A DNA stretch of 64,000 nucleotides from Pseudomonadota bacterium (GCA_023435265.1 JAEYRZ010000012.1:1-64000); one strand, 5' to 3'; shown: positions 36,623 to 45,520, numbered from the stretch's first letter. The notes: generated from the letters alone by a model not told the origin. Made by a program: numbers and translations.

Positions 36623-37345
36623 ATGGACATCGAAACCCAAGAAGCTGAATACAAGGTGGTCCTCGAAAACGTTTTCGAAGGCCCCATGGACCTGCTGATC
36701 CACCTGATCAAAAAGAACGAAGTGGATGTCTACGACATTCCCATCGCGCTGATCACCGAACAGTATCTGGCCTACATCGAATGGATGCAGCTGCTCAACA
36801 TCGACAACGTGGGCGAGTTTCTGGTCATGGCCGCCACACTGGCGCAGATCAAGTCGCGGATGCTGCTCCCGTCGCACGGCGGCGAGACGGAAGAAGAGGA
36901 CCCGCGGCTCGAAATCGCCCGGCCGCTGGCCGAATACCTGCAGATCAAGTCGGCCGCCGAGGCGCTTGCCGAACGCAACCTGCTCGGCGACAAGATCTTC
37001 GTACGGCGCCCCAATTCGAAAGCGTACCTCCCGCAGGAGCAGGACAACATTCAAGTCGGGCTCTTCGAACTGATCGATGCCTTCCAGAAAATCCTTCAGA
37101 AGATCACCAAGGATCATACAGTCGACCTGGCCTCGGAGCCCGTCTCGGTCAAAGACCGCATGAACGCCATCATCGCGGTGATCGAAGAACGGGGGTCCAT
37201 CACTTTTTTCGAACTCTTCGAGGGGCTCCCGGAAAAAAAATTTCTGATCGTCACCTTCCTGGCGCTGCTGGAACTGATGAAGCTGAATCTGGTGCGCGTG
37301 GTCCAAAGTACCCAAAGCGGCATTATCCGACTATTTTATCAATGA
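36623..37345 (+). CDS. scpA: segregation and condensation protein A
   Basis: A 240-residue kleisin. The N-terminus has the SMC-binding helix region VFEGPMDLLIHLIKKNEVDVYDIPI and the C-terminus has the winged-helix KFLIVTFLALLELMKLNLVRVVQ; acidic residues (ETEEEDPRLEIARPLAEYL) link them. It bridges the SMC heads and binds the ScpB dimer for chromosome organisation. scpB starts 9 nt downstream. No smc gene is in this window. Confidence 0.95.
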   Translation: MDIETQEAEYKVVLENVFEGPMDLLIHLIKKNEVDVYDIPIALITEQYLAYIEWMQLLNIDNVGEFLVMAATLAQIKSRMLLPSHGGETEEEDPRLEIARPLAEYLQIKSAAEALAERNLLGDKIFVRRPNSKAYLPQEQDNIQVGLFELIDAFQKILQKITKDHTVDLASEPVSVKDRMNAIIAVIEERGSITFFELFEGLPEKKFLIVTFLALLELMKLNLVRVVQSTQSGIIRLFYQ

Positions 37346-37354
37346 TCGACCGAT

Positions 37355-38194
37355 ATGCATGAACTGCACAGCATCATCGAAAGTCTCCTGTTCGCCGCCG
37401 ATGAACCGCTTTCCACGGATAAGCTGAAAAGCATCCTGGAGACGGTCGAAGTCCGTGAGATCCGGGCGGCCCTCGCGCAGCTTCAGGCAGACTACGATCA
37501 GCGGGGCGGTGGTTTCGGCCTGTTCGAAGTGGCCGGCGGCTGGCAGCTGCGCTCGCGGCCGGAATACCATGAATGGATCAAGCGGCTGCTGCAACCCTCG
37601 CCCCAGCGCCTGAGCAAGGCGGCGCTGGAGACGCTGGCCCTGATCGCCTATCGGCAGCCCATCATCCGCGCCGATATCGAACATATCCGGGGCGTCGACT
37701 GCGGTGGCGTTCTGCGCCAATTGATGGAACGCAAGCTGATCCGCGTCCTGGGCCGCCGCGAAATTCCCGGCCGCCCCCTGATTTATGCGACCACCCGCGC
37801 CTTCCTGGAGCTGTTCGACCTAAAGGACCTCAAAGACCTGCCCAGTCCCAGGGAAATCCAGGAACTGGGCAATGCCTATGCCGGCGTGCAACAGCGAACC
37901 GCGGCCGAAGCAAGGGATGAGGCCGGAATGCCGTCGCCGGCCGCGGCGGAGACGGATACAGAGCCCTCCTTGCCGACTCCCATGGAATCCGGGGCGCCCG
38001 AAGAGAGCGGCGGGAGCGGACCTTCCGAAGACGGCGCGACGATTGAAACCGGCCAACCTTCAGCCGAAGCGGATGGCAAGCCAGCGAATTCGTTGATGAT
38101 CGATGATGGTTCGGCCGGCGATGCGGATGCGCCGGAACAGGAAAAAAGGCTTGACTTGCCGAGGGGCTCCACCCTATATGAAGCGGACGATTGA
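37355..38194 (+). CDS. scpB: segregation and condensation protein B with long acidic tail
   Basis: 279 residues; most ScpB proteins are 180-220. The two winged-helix domains are clear: IIESLLFAADEPLSTDKL at the start and SKAALETLALIAYRQPIIRADIEHIRGVD, LIRVLGRREIPGRPLIYATT, then FLELFDLKDLKDLPS. From about residue 180 a Glu/Ser/Pro/Gly-rich, probably disordered tail of roughly 95 residues follows. It works with ScpA and SMC. The tail may be a lineage-specific interaction or solubility segment. Confidence 0.93.
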   Translation: MHELHSIIESLLFAADEPLSTDKLKSILETVEVREIRAALAQLQADYDQRGGGFGLFEVAGGWQLRSRPEYHEWIKRLLQPSPQRLSKAALETLALIAYRQPIIRADIEHIRGVDCGGVLRQLMERKLIRVLGRREIPGRPLIYATTRAFLELFDLKDLKDLPSPREIQELGNAYAGVQQRTAAEARDEAGMPSPAAAETDTEPSLPTPMESGAPEESGGSGPSEDGATIETGQPSAEADGKPANSLMIDDGSAGDADAPEQEKRLDLPRGSTLYEADD

Positions 38195-38206
38195 AACTCG
38201 GAACAC

Positions 38207-38281
38207 GGGCGGTTAACTCAGTGGGAGAGTGCCACCTTCACACGGTGGAAGTCGGAGGTTCAAATCCTCTACCGCCTACCA
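38207..38281 (+). tRNA. tRNA-Val (anticodon CAC)
   Basis: A cloverleaf can be drawn: acceptor GGGCGGT (38207-38213) with ACCGCCT, D-arm ACTC/GAGT, anticodon stem CCACC/GGTGG with loop TTCACAC (anticodon CAC, reading GUG), T-arm GGAGG/CCTCT with loop TTCAAAT, and an encoded CCA end at 38279-38281. It directly follows scpB. Confidence 0.96.
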
Positions 38282-38288
38282 CAATAAA

Positions 38289-38328
38289 ACAAAGGGTTGC
38301 AGGATTTTCCCGCAACCCTTTGTTTTTT
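38289..38328 (+). terminator. intrinsic terminator after tRNA-Val
   Basis: A 12-bp stem ACAAAGGGTTGC (38289-38300) / GCAACCCTTTGT (38312-38323), followed immediately by a T-run. It ends the tRNA, and perhaps the trpS-scpAB, transcript. Confidence 0.92.
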
Positions 38329-38724
38329 GATCTTGGTAACACTGTATTACCAACTATTCTCCCGCACTGATCACCATCCCTTTGGCTTCCATTCAAACGT
38401 TTGAGCGCCGCGTTTCTGTGCGGAAAGGGCCGCCCGCCACCCGACAAGGTTTGCCCGGCAGCTGTCGGCCTTGCAGACGTTGAACTTTGCCGTCTAAACA
38501 GCACGACAAGCGCGGCCTTGTCCGACCCGCCGGCGCCTTCGAGCAGCTTTTCGATTTCGGCTTTTTCCATCGCTTTTTTATTTTCCGGGCGTCAAATTTT
38601 TATGGACAGATGAATTTCCTGCATAACAATTTACCGAACTCACGTCCGGCTCGTGCCTTGCCGAGCTCTTGCGACAGTTGGTTGTACCCAAATATTCCAA
38701 GGGGTTTTTCCTCCAGGAGCCGCA
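38329..38724. other. intergenic leader with decayed minus-strand coding remnant
   Basis: A minus-strand frame ending near 38570 starts with residues MEKAEIEKLLEGAGG and then decays; it runs on into the tRNA. No intact gene is visible. AGGAG at 38714-38718 is the ribosome binding site for the next gene. Similar fragments recur in the later gaps between the receiver genes. Confidence 0.4.
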
Positions 38725-39114
38725 ATGAACTCGATCGTGCTGGTCGACGACCACGATATTTACCGATCCAATCTAAAGCTAAACCTCAAGGACCTGAACA
38801 TCGTCGGCGAGGCCGTCGATTATCCCTCGGCCCTTGAGCTTATCGAAAGAGTAAAACCCGATCTTGTGATCCTCGGCTTTTCGCAAGCTTTTGACGGGAA
38901 CGTTTCGATCATTTCCGACATCATTTCCCGCCACCCTTCGGTCAAGATCCTAGTCCTGACCATCTACGATTGGTCCGGCTATGCCACGGCGGCCCTCGCC
39001 CGGGGGGCAGCGGGTTATTGCCTCAAGTACGAAGCGATAGACGAAATTAACAGGGCAATATCCGCGGTGCTGCGAGGCGAACGCTACATCAGCCCCCATT
39101 TGACGGACTATTAA
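38725..39114 (+). CDS. single-domain receiver protein, pseudo-receiver type A (copy 1)
   Basis: 129 residues from ATG 38725, chosen because AGGAG lies 7 nt upstream; an in-frame ATG at 38653 lacks one. The fold is a NarL-type receiver: acidic pair VDDHD, conserved Thr in VLTIYDW, and Lys in YCLKYE. Where the phosphoacceptor Asp is expected the sequence is VILGF, so residue 51 is Gly. The protein ends where a NarL-family helix-turn-helix would begin, so no DNA-binding domain is present. It is nearly identical in plan to the gene at 40002 and alternates with a second receiver type. It probably acts by protein contact rather than phosphotransfer. Confidence 0.83.
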   Translation: MNSIVLVDDHDIYRSNLKLNLKDLNIVGEAVDYPSALELIERVKPDLVILGFSQAFDGNVSIISDIISRHPSVKILVLTIYDWSGYATAALARGAAGYCLKYEAIDEINRAISAVLRGERYISPHLTDY

Positions 39115-39268
39115 GCCATCGGAACACGCGCTTATTTACATGCGAATCGTAGACAAACCGCACTCTAGGTAATAGGGTCAGCCAGCATCGCTGTTCACCC
39201 GCTGCTTATCTTTTTTCATGTGTGCCTAATCGAGTGGATGGCAGAACCCTCCTGAAGCGAGGCGTCTT

Positions 39269-39691
39269 ATGAAAACGGCCCTGGTAGTGGACGATCATGA
39301 CGTTTTTCGATCCATAATCAAAAAGCATATTACGGCCTGCACGATCATCGGCGAAGCCGCCGATTACCGGACCGCTCTTGACCTGGTGAAAAAGGAAAGA
39401 CCCGATCTCGTCATCCTGGATGTTTCCCTCACCCGTTCGGAGATGTCGATCATTCAAGAATTGACCGCTTGCCACAGCGCGGTCAGGATATTGGTTCTCA
39501 CGCTGTACAACTCCTCGGAATGCGCCCGGCTGGCATTCGAACATGGGGCGTCCGGATACTGCTCCAAGGATGAAGGTATGGAAGCCATAAATGGCGCCAT
39601 TGCGAGCGTGCTTCAAGGGAAAACCTACATCAGCCCCCTTATAGACAAGCCCGGGCAGGCCGCCGCCGTCGGCCTTGACGACTGTCAATGA
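39269..39691 (+). CDS. single-domain receiver protein, type B (copy 1)
   Basis: A 140-residue NarL-type receiver with all key residues: VDDHDVFRS (acidic pocket), VILDVSL with Asp51, LTLYNS (Thr) and SGYCSKDEG (Lys). It stops after the receiver and a short tail, with no output domain. It lies 154 nt after the type A gene, the first half of an A-B-A'-B' array. Such stand-alone receivers act as phosphate sinks or through protein-protein contacts. No kinase gene is adjacent. Confidence 0.83.
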   Translation: MKTALVVDDHDVFRSIIKKHITACTIIGEAADYRTALDLVKKERPDLVILDVSLTRSEMSIIQELTACHSAVRILVLTLYNSSECARLAFEHGASGYCSKDEGMEAINGAIASVLQGKTYISPLIDKPGQAAAVGLDDCQ

Positions 39692-40001
39692 TCGTCCCCG
39701 AGCGCTCATAACGCGGCCTCGCTGCATTATTCAACCCAGGATCTCGGTCGGCACCTTGCCGGCGAGCCCGGCGCCGCTTTCCACGAATTCGCGGGCAAGC
39801 CAGGCCTTGTCCGCCCCGCAGGCGCTTGGATCAGCTTTTCGGTTGGAGGAAATCCTGCAACTCTTCTTCTTTGATCTTGATATATGGTTTCCGGGTATTT
39901 TAATTCTGGTCGGCAGATGGCTTTCAGGCTTTCATGCTTATTTTAGCTATTCAGCGCCGTCCCCGTGCGCGTTCGATCTCAATCTTTCCCAGGAGCTGGA
40001 A
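39692..40001. other. gap with decayed minus-strand remnant
   Basis: 310 nt without an intact gene. On the minus strand 39740-39850 translates in part to CGADKAWLAREFVESGAGLAGKV-type residues ending at a stop, with related but frameshifted sequence at 41085-41170. AGGAG at 39991-39995 serves the next ORF. Confidence 0.4.
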
Positions 40002-40388
40002 ATGAACTCGATTGTGCTGGTCGACAATCACGAGATTTACCGCGCGCAATTGAAGCAAGGCCTCAAGGGACTGAGCATCGTCGGCGAGGCCGGGGATTAT
40101 CCATCGGCCCTCGAGCTTGTGGAAAAAGAAAAACCCGATCTTGTGATCCTCGGCTTCACACAAGCTTTTGACGGGAACGTTTCGATCATCTCCGACATCA
40201 TTTCCCGCCACCCCTCGGTTAAAATCCTCATCCTGACCGTCTATGGGTGGTCCGGCTATGCCAAGGCGGCCCTCGACCGCGGGGCATCGGGCTACTGCCT
40301 GAAGGACGAAGGGATAGATGAAATTCGCAGGGCAATATCCAAGGTGCTGCAGGGTGAACGATACATCAGCACCGGTTTGTATTCTTGA
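40002..40388 (+). CDS. single-domain receiver protein, pseudo-receiver type A (copy 2)
   Basis: 128 residues from ATG 40002 with AGGAG upstream. It is closely similar to the product of 38725-39114, including the unusual VILGF (Gly51 for Asp) and the following AFDGNVSII segment; the acidic pair is VDNHE here. The Thr (LTVYGW) and Lys (YCLKDE) are kept. DNA similarity with copy 1 is high through the middle of the gene, pointing to a recent duplication. There is no output domain. Confidence 0.83.
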   Translation: MNSIVLVDNHEIYRAQLKQGLKGLSIVGEAGDYPSALELVEKEKPDLVILGFTQAFDGNVSIISDIISRHPSVKILILTVYGWSGYAKAALDRGASGYCLKDEGIDEIRRAISKVLQGERYISTGLYS

Positions 40389-40614
40389 GTTCTCCGAAAA
40401 ACCGCGCTTTATCACCCGCGAACAATGAATCGCACCGCTCCAGGCGGGATTGACGGCCGCCATTTTGCAATTTGCACATGATGGTCTTACATATATGCAG
40501 AAGTTAATGAGTTAATGATTTGCTCACGCTCCTTGATACCGAAATGACTTGAGCGGGCGTTAACCTTAACCGGCGCGGGCTGGTCGCTGCCCCGCCCATG
40601 GAGGCGCTCAGAGT

Positions 40615-41055
40615 ATGAATACGGCTATCATAGTGGACAATCATGATGTCTTCAGATCGATACTTAAAAAACAACTCCAGCGGCTATTCGATAAGCAACT
40701 TCAACATTTCAACATCGTCGGTGAAGCAAAGGACGGCACCTGCGCGCTCGAGCTGGTGAAAACCGAAAAGCCCGACTTGATATTTTTGGATCTTTTCATG
40801 CCCGGACGGTCGGGTATATCGATCATCCCGGATATTTTGCTCCATCACGAGGCGATTAAAATTCTGGTTCTGACCATGGACGATTCGGCCGAACGGGCCC
40901 GGGCCGCCATTGACATGGGCGCATCCGGATACTGCCTTAAGGATGAGGGAATCGACGCGCTCAATTCAGCCATTTCCGCCGTAATGCGGGGAGAAACGTA
41001 TGTCAGCCCGCTGCTGGTGGAGCGCAGGCGGCGCGCTTCCACTTCAAAAGCATGA
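40615..41055 (+). CDS. single-domain receiver protein, type B (copy 2)
   Basis: A 146-residue receiver. It retains the phosphoacceptor (LIFLDLFMPG, Asp59), with VDNHDVFRS at the front, Thr in VLTMDDS and Lys in YCLKDEG. Relative to copy 1 it carries an insertion of about eight residues (LFDKQLQH) in the first helix-loop. It has no DNA-binding domain and a basic tail ERRRRAS. It closes the A-B-A'-B' array. Confidence 0.83.
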   Translation: MNTAIIVDNHDVFRSILKKQLQRLFDKQLQHFNIVGEAKDGTCALELVKTEKPDLIFLDLFMPGRSGISIIPDILLHHEAIKILVLTMDDSAERARAAIDMGASGYCLKDEGIDALNSAISAVMRGETYVSPLLVERRRRASTSKA

Positions 41056-41293
41056 CCCCAAAAGACACTCTCGAGATCCTCGGGACGGCCTTGCCCCCGA
41101 GGATCTCTTCCGGCACTTGCCGGCGAAGCGGCCCGCTTCAAGGAACACGCGGCAAGCTCGTCTTTCTTGCATGCAGTGGATGCAACGGCACGGTACGGGT
41201 GTGCCGGTGTACTCGGAAGCAAGGACGTCGGCCAGCGGTTTTAGTGCCCGCGCTTGGCGCGGCGCAATCGCCGGCATCTGAAACCGGTGTGCA

Positions 41294-41683
41294 TCATATG
41301 CGCTTCTCTTCGATATTCTCCTTCAATTCCTTGAGCGCGTTTTCGGAGGGCGGTTGTTCCATTTCGCGATTCGACGATATTTCCGGCGAGGCCTGAAGCC
41401 GGGCTTCCTCGGTATGCCGGACGCTTCTCCCGAGCCTTTTGCCCCACTCATCGTAACCGTCCCGCATCATCGAACGAAATTCATCACGGGCCCCTTGCGC
41501 CGAATCCATCCAGTGGCTCCAGGATTCGACGCCTTGCCGGGGCAGGCCGGCCATCCGTTCGAAATAAGCGTGGGCGGCGCGTCCGGATCGTTCCTGGATG
41601 GTACTCATCGTCTCAAGCATCATGGAAAAAGTTGATTTTTGAAGATCAATCATCCCCTTTGTCAATCTATCTGCAATCATCAT
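41294..41683 (-). CDS. small helical protein, phasin-like
   Basis: 129 residues from the ATG pair at 41683/41680, with GGAG just upstream; the frame stays open to 41782 but without a ribosome binding site. The protein is mostly amphipathic helix (MIDLQKSTFSMMLETMSTIQ, ARDEFRSMMRDGYDEWGKRL) with a polar tail ending ENALKELKENIEEK. The size and pattern resemble phasins and PhaM-like granule proteins. No polyhydroxyalkanoate gene is near, so function is uncertain. Confidence 0.65.
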   Translation of the reverse strand: MMIADRLTKGMIDLQKSTFSMMLETMSTIQERSGRAAHAYFERMAGLPRQGVESWSHWMDSAQGARDEFRSMMRDGYDEWGKRLGRSVRHTEEARLQASPEISSNREMEQPPSENALKELKENIEEKRI

Positions 41684-41830
41684 TTTCTCCGTTTTGGGAT
41701 TAAGTCGCCTCGGGTGTGCCGCTCCCATAAGTGGGCGGTTCCTTCCCGCCTCTTTTTTCGGGCTGATCCATTTTTTTCTCAATAAGGATTTACCCTACAT
41801 CGGCATGGATCGGCACTTTAGCATGCGCAT

Positions 41831-41945
41831 CGAGCCGTCAGGCAAGGCGCGCGGCTTCAAAAAAGCGCAGCGTACAGGCCAGTATGTGGGCATTTCTAAA
41901 CACCGCGCAACACAGCATCACGGCTGGGAGGAAGTTGTTAACAGT
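41831..41945 (+). repeat. dispersed repeat family 2, copy 1
   Basis: It starts CGAGCCGTCAGGCAAGGCGC and includes AGTATGTGGGCATTTCTAAA and CGCGCAACACAGC. A diverged reverse copy lies at 49275-49396 with the same blocks in the same order. It occupies most of the 370-nt gap before the phosphatase and has no gene of its own. Confidence 0.7.
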
Positions 41946-42053
41946 CTGGCGGAACCGCCCGTATCATTTACGCCGCGCGGGAAAATTGGTATTCAACCAG
42001 AACAAAAACAGAACAAAAAATCGCACCTCCAGCTCGGACAAGGCGCAGCGAGC

Positions 42054-43223
42054 ATGACGCTTCGACCTCTCATAACAGCCTTTCTGCTGGCCCTTCTTTT
42101 AGCGTCGAGTTGCCCGGCGCATGGCGCGAACCGGCATGACCCGGCAATCCCCCGCAAGGCCAGGAATATCATCCTGCTGATCGGCGACGGAATGGGCGCA
42201 GAACATCGCAACGCCGCACGCCGAAGCGCTGGCGGGCAACTGCGGATGGATACGCTGCCGGCGCAGGGCATGTTGACAACCTGCGCCCCGGATCGCGAGA
42301 TTCCCGACTCAGCGGCCGCGGCGACCGCCCTGTCGACCGGGGTTAAAACGAAAAATGGGGTTTTGTCCCTGGATGCCAATCTTAAGCCGGTGAAGACCAT
42401 CCTCGAAGAGGCGCAGGCGCTCGGCAAGTCGGTGGGCCTGGTGACCACCACCCAAATCACCCATGCCACCCCCGCGGCGTTTGCGGTCCACCATTCGAAC
42501 CGGTACCGGGCAAGGGAGATCGCCAGTCAAATGCTGGAAGCGAGACCCGACGTTCTCATGGGCGGGGGAGAAGCTGCATTTCTGCCGGATTCGACAACAG
42601 GCTGCAATCGCCGCCCGGGAGAAAGAACGGATGGAAGAAATCTGCTCCACGAAGCCGCCGGCCTGGGATATACGGTGGTGTGCGACCGGGAGGACTTCAT
42701 CGGGGTGTCGCCTCTATCCACGACCCGGCTGATCGGTCTTTTTTCCGGCGATGGAATGGCGCGCCCGTTTTCCCCCTCGTTGGCCGAAATGACCCGCAAG
42801 GCGATCGACCTTCTATCCCGAGACCGCGAGGGCTTCCTGCTGATGGTGGAGGCAGGTCAGATTGACTGGGCCAGCCATGACAACGATGCCGGGCACGCTA
42901 TTCAAGACACGCTGCAGCTTGATGAAGCGGTCGGCACGGCCCTTGAGTTCGCCCTTCGGGAAAAGGAGACCTTGCTCATTGTGACCGCGGACCATGAAAC
43001 CGGCGGGATGTCGGTGTCGATGCGCCCGACAGGAGTGAACGGCGAAGACGGACCATTTGCGACGCCCGAGGGGGCCGCGTATTACGTCAATTGGGCGACA
43101 ACCGCGCATACCGGCCTGAACGTTCCGGTCAGTGCGCAGGGACCGCTGGCCGAAAGACTGAACGGAATAAACGACAACACCTTCGTTCATACTGTCATGC
43201 TCGACGCCCTGCGGGGCAGGTAG
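42054..43223 (+). CDS. alkaline phosphatase
   Basis: 389 residues from ATG 42054; the frame is open back to 41694 but that part covers the repeat. A signal peptide (LITAFLLALLLASSCPAHGA) directs it to the periplasm. PhoA-superfamily metal and catalytic motifs are present: LIGDGMG, IPDSAAAATALSTG (nucleophile Ser), MVEAGQIDWASHDND and VTADHETGG. It would release phosphate from monoesters. The length is somewhat shorter than E. coli PhoA. No Pho box was recognised. Confidence 0.88.
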   Translation: MTLRPLITAFLLALLLASSCPAHGANRHDPAIPRKARNIILLIGDGMGAEHRNAARRSAGGQLRMDTLPAQGMLTTCAPDREIPDSAAAATALSTGVKTKNGVLSLDANLKPVKTILEEAQALGKSVGLVTTTQITHATPAAFAVHHSNRYRAREIASQMLEARPDVLMGGGEAAFLPDSTTGCNRRPGERTDGRNLLHEAAGLGYTVVCDREDFIGVSPLSTTRLIGLFSGDGMARPFSPSLAEMTRKAIDLLSRDREGFLLMVEAGQIDWASHDNDAGHAIQDTLQLDEAVGTALEFALREKETLLIVTADHETGGMSVSMRPTGVNGEDGPFATPEGAAYYVNWATTAHTGLNVPVSAQGPLAERLNGINDNTFVHTVMLDALRGR

Positions 43224-43282
43224 GCTGAATATGTCGGCGCGATTGCAGCGCCTCGCTTCTCCCGCATGGACAGGTTGATTCG

Positions 43283-44161
43283 ATGGATGCATTCCCGGTA
43301 ACCCTGGTGATGATTTCCACGTTCATGCACGCCGCATGGAATCTTCTGCTCAGGTACAAGGGCGGCACCCAAACCTGTTTCTGGCGCATGCAGGTGTCGA
43401 TCGTCGTGCTGGGCGCAGTCCCGGCACTCGGCACCCTTATCGCCTGCCGCATCATTACGCCCACGGCAATCATCTGTCTGTTGTGCTCAGGCGTCTGCTG
43501 CGGCGTTTACTACTTCTGCCTGGCCAAGGGCTATGAATCGGGCGACTTCACAACGGTCTACCCGGCCTCGCGGGCGCTTCCCGTCATGCTGATCGGCATC
43601 GGCGACGCCGTGCGGGGGCGGCCGCCGAATGCCTGGGGATGGTTCGGCATGTTATTTGTCGCCCTCGGCTGCCTTTTGGTCCCCCTCAATGCGCCGGGCG
43701 ACTTGCGGCTGCGCTACTATTTGAAACCTGCCACTTTATGGATCGTTTTGGCCGCGCTGGGCACGGTCGGGTACTCCCTTTTCGACAAAATCGGAACGGA
43801 AGCGATCCCCCGCGGCCCCCGTGAAGCAGCCGTCTACAGTTATTTATTTCAGGTCGTGGCCCTGATCAGTTCCTTTCTGCTGCACAAGCTTTTTGCCAAA
43901 CCGAAAACGCGCGATCAGGATGTCGGCTGGGCAATCCCCGCCACGGCGGGGGTGTTGTGCTTTGCGGCCTACTGGCTGGTCCTGTGGGCCTACCAGATGG
44001 TCCCCCAGGCCAGCTATGTCGTGGCCTTCCGTCAATTCAGCATCGTGATCGGTGTTTTATCCGCTTTTCTGCTTTTTGATGAACCTGGAAAGGGCATCCG
44101 CCTGGCCGGGTCGATCTGCATCACCGCCGGCCTGGTACTGCTCAAGATGTTGGGCGCATAA
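43283..44161 (+). CDS. EamA/DMT-superfamily transporter
   Basis: 292 residues with about ten membrane helices in two EamA-type halves (for example STFMHAAWNLLLRYKGG in the first, YSLFDKIGTEAI in the second), and the YPASRALPVML and ASYVVAFRQFSIVIGVLSAFLLFDEP segments typical of drug/metabolite exporters. The substrate cannot be predicted. It lies between the phosphatase and cobU on the same strand, with gaps of 59 and 74 nt. Confidence 0.83.
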   Translation: MDAFPVTLVMISTFMHAAWNLLLRYKGGTQTCFWRMQVSIVVLGAVPALGTLIACRIITPTAIICLLCSGVCCGVYYFCLAKGYESGDFTTVYPASRALPVMLIGIGDAVRGRPPNAWGWFGMLFVALGCLLVPLNAPGDLRLRYYLKPATLWIVLAALGTVGYSLFDKIGTEAIPRGPREAAVYSYLFQVVALISSFLLHKLFAKPKTRDQDVGWAIPATAGVLCFAAYWLVLWAYQMVPQASYVVAFRQFSIVIGVLSAFLLFDEPGKGIRLAGSICITAGLVLLKMLGA

Positions 44162-44235
44162 ACCTCCGATGGTTTAAATCGGTTCTGCAGTTTCTTGGGT
44201 TGCGCTAGCGGCGCGAAGCCGGTAAACAGGCGTCT

Positions 44236-44784
44236 ATGTTTGCGACCATTCTCGTCACAGGCGGTTGCCGCAGCGGCAAGAGCGCAAGAGCGCTCGATCT
44301 GAGCCGGCGGGTCGGCGGCCGGCGCAATTGCTTTCTGGCCACCTGCGTTCCCCAGGATGAAGAGATGCGCGCGCGTGTGCGCCGGCACCGGGAAGAGCGC
44401 GGCGCGGACTGGTCTACCATCGAAGAACCGGTTTTACTGCCGGAGGCGATCGCGCATCACGGCGCAGCTTCATCCGTCATCCTGGTGGACTGCCTGACCT
44501 TGTGGATCAGCAACCTGATGGCCGCGGACCTTCCGGACCGGGAGATTCTGAATCGGGTGGATGCACTGGGCTCCGTGATCGCCGCCCCGCCCTGCCCCCT
44601 GGTGCTGGTCTCCAATGAGGTCGGCGCCGGCATCGTTCCTGAAAATGCGCTGGCGCGCCGCTTCAGGGATCTCTCCGGCTGGACCAACCAGCGGGTCGCC
44701 GCCGCCTGCGGGCAGGTCGTCTGGATGGTGGCCGGCATCGCCGTCACCATCAAACCTTCTTTTTCCTTATCGGATCAGGAATGA
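44236..44784 (+). CDS. cobU: adenosylcobinamide kinase / adenosylcobinamide-phosphate guanylyltransferase
   Basis: A 182-residue bifunctional enzyme of nucleotide-loop assembly. The P-loop VTGGCRSGKSARAL is at the N-terminus, the guanylyl-accepting His lies in RVRRHREERG, and VDCLTLWISNL and VSNEVGAGIVP are diagnostic. It activates cobinamide for CobS, encoded just downstream. The start has no strong ribosome binding site. No cobalamin riboswitch was found in the short upstream gap. Confidence 0.94.
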   Translation: MFATILVTGGCRSGKSARALDLSRRVGGRRNCFLATCVPQDEEMRARVRRHREERGADWSTIEEPVLLPEAIAHHGAASSVILVDCLTLWISNLMAADLPDREILNRVDALGSVIAAPPCPLVLVSNEVGAGIVPENALARRFRDLSGWTNQRVAAACGQVVWMVAGIAVTIKPSFSLSDQE

Positions 44785-44791
44785 CCGCCCC

Positions 44792-45520
44792 ATGTGGACC
44801 GGCCTTCTTTCAGCGCTCCGTTTCCTGACCATCGCCCCCCTGGGCCACGAGGATCGCTTCGATCCGCAAAAAGCGGTTTCTTTTTTTCCCCTGGCCGGTC
44901 TCATCATCGGCTCGGCCCTGATCGCAGTGGACCGCATCGCGGTCGCACTCTGGGCTCCCGCCGCGGCGGCCCTGGTGGATGTACTCTTCCTGGGGCTGGT
45001 TTCCGGCGGACTGCACCTGGACGGACTGGCCGACACGGCCGACGGCCTGTACGGCCGACGCCCCCAGCAGCGGGCGCTCGAAATCATGAAAGACAGCCGC
45101 ATCGGCGCCATGGGCATGCTGGCCACGATGGCCTGCCTGGCGGCGAAATGGGCCGGACTGTCGGCCCTGACCGGTCAGAGTGCCATGATCCTGCTGGTCG
45201 TTCCGGGATATTCCCGGGCGTGCGTTCTCTTCGCCATGGCCGCATTGCCCTACGGCCGTCCTGAGGGCGGCACGGGCCGGGCCTTTTTCACCCGGCCGCT
45301 GGGCATCGTCGACTTCTGGGGAGTGGCGCTGGTGGTGACCCTCTCGCTGCTGAGCGGCTGGAAATTATTCCTGCTCAACACCGCCTTTGCCGTGGTGACG
45401 GCGGCGCTCGTCGCCTTTTACAAAAGGCGCATGGGCTGTGTCACCGGCGATATGCTGGGGGCCATGATCGAGATCTGCGAGGCAGCGCTTTTCTTACTCG
45501 CGGCGGCCGGACGGTCATGA
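44792..45520 (+). CDS. cobS: adenosylcobinamide-GDP ribazoletransferase (cobalamin synthase)
   Basis: 242 residues from ATG 44792; the frame runs upstream inside cobU. A polytopic membrane enzyme that joins adenosylcobinamide-GDP to the lower-ligand riboside. The signature GGLHLDGLADTADGLYG and KDSRIGAMGML are present, with several hydrophobic helices after. It follows cobU by 7 nt and precedes cbiR by 13 nt. Confidence 0.94.
   Translation: MWTGLLSALRFLTIAPLGHEDRFDPQKAVSFFPLAGLIIGSALIAVDRIAVALWAPAAAALVDVLFLGLVSGGLHLDGLADTADGLYGRRPQQRALEIMKDSRIGAMGMLATMACLAAKWAGLSALTGQSAMILLVVPGYSRACVLFAMAALPYGRPEGGTGRAFFTRPLGIVDFWGVALVVTLSLLSGWKLFLLNTAFAVVTAALVAFYKRRMGCVTGDMLGAMIEICEAALFLLAAAGRS

Noticed and set aside
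38238..38570. Minus-strand frame ending in GGRGFEPPTSTV
   Set aside because: That ending is the usual translation of an antisense tRNA gene, here tRNA-Val; the rest is a decayed remnant.
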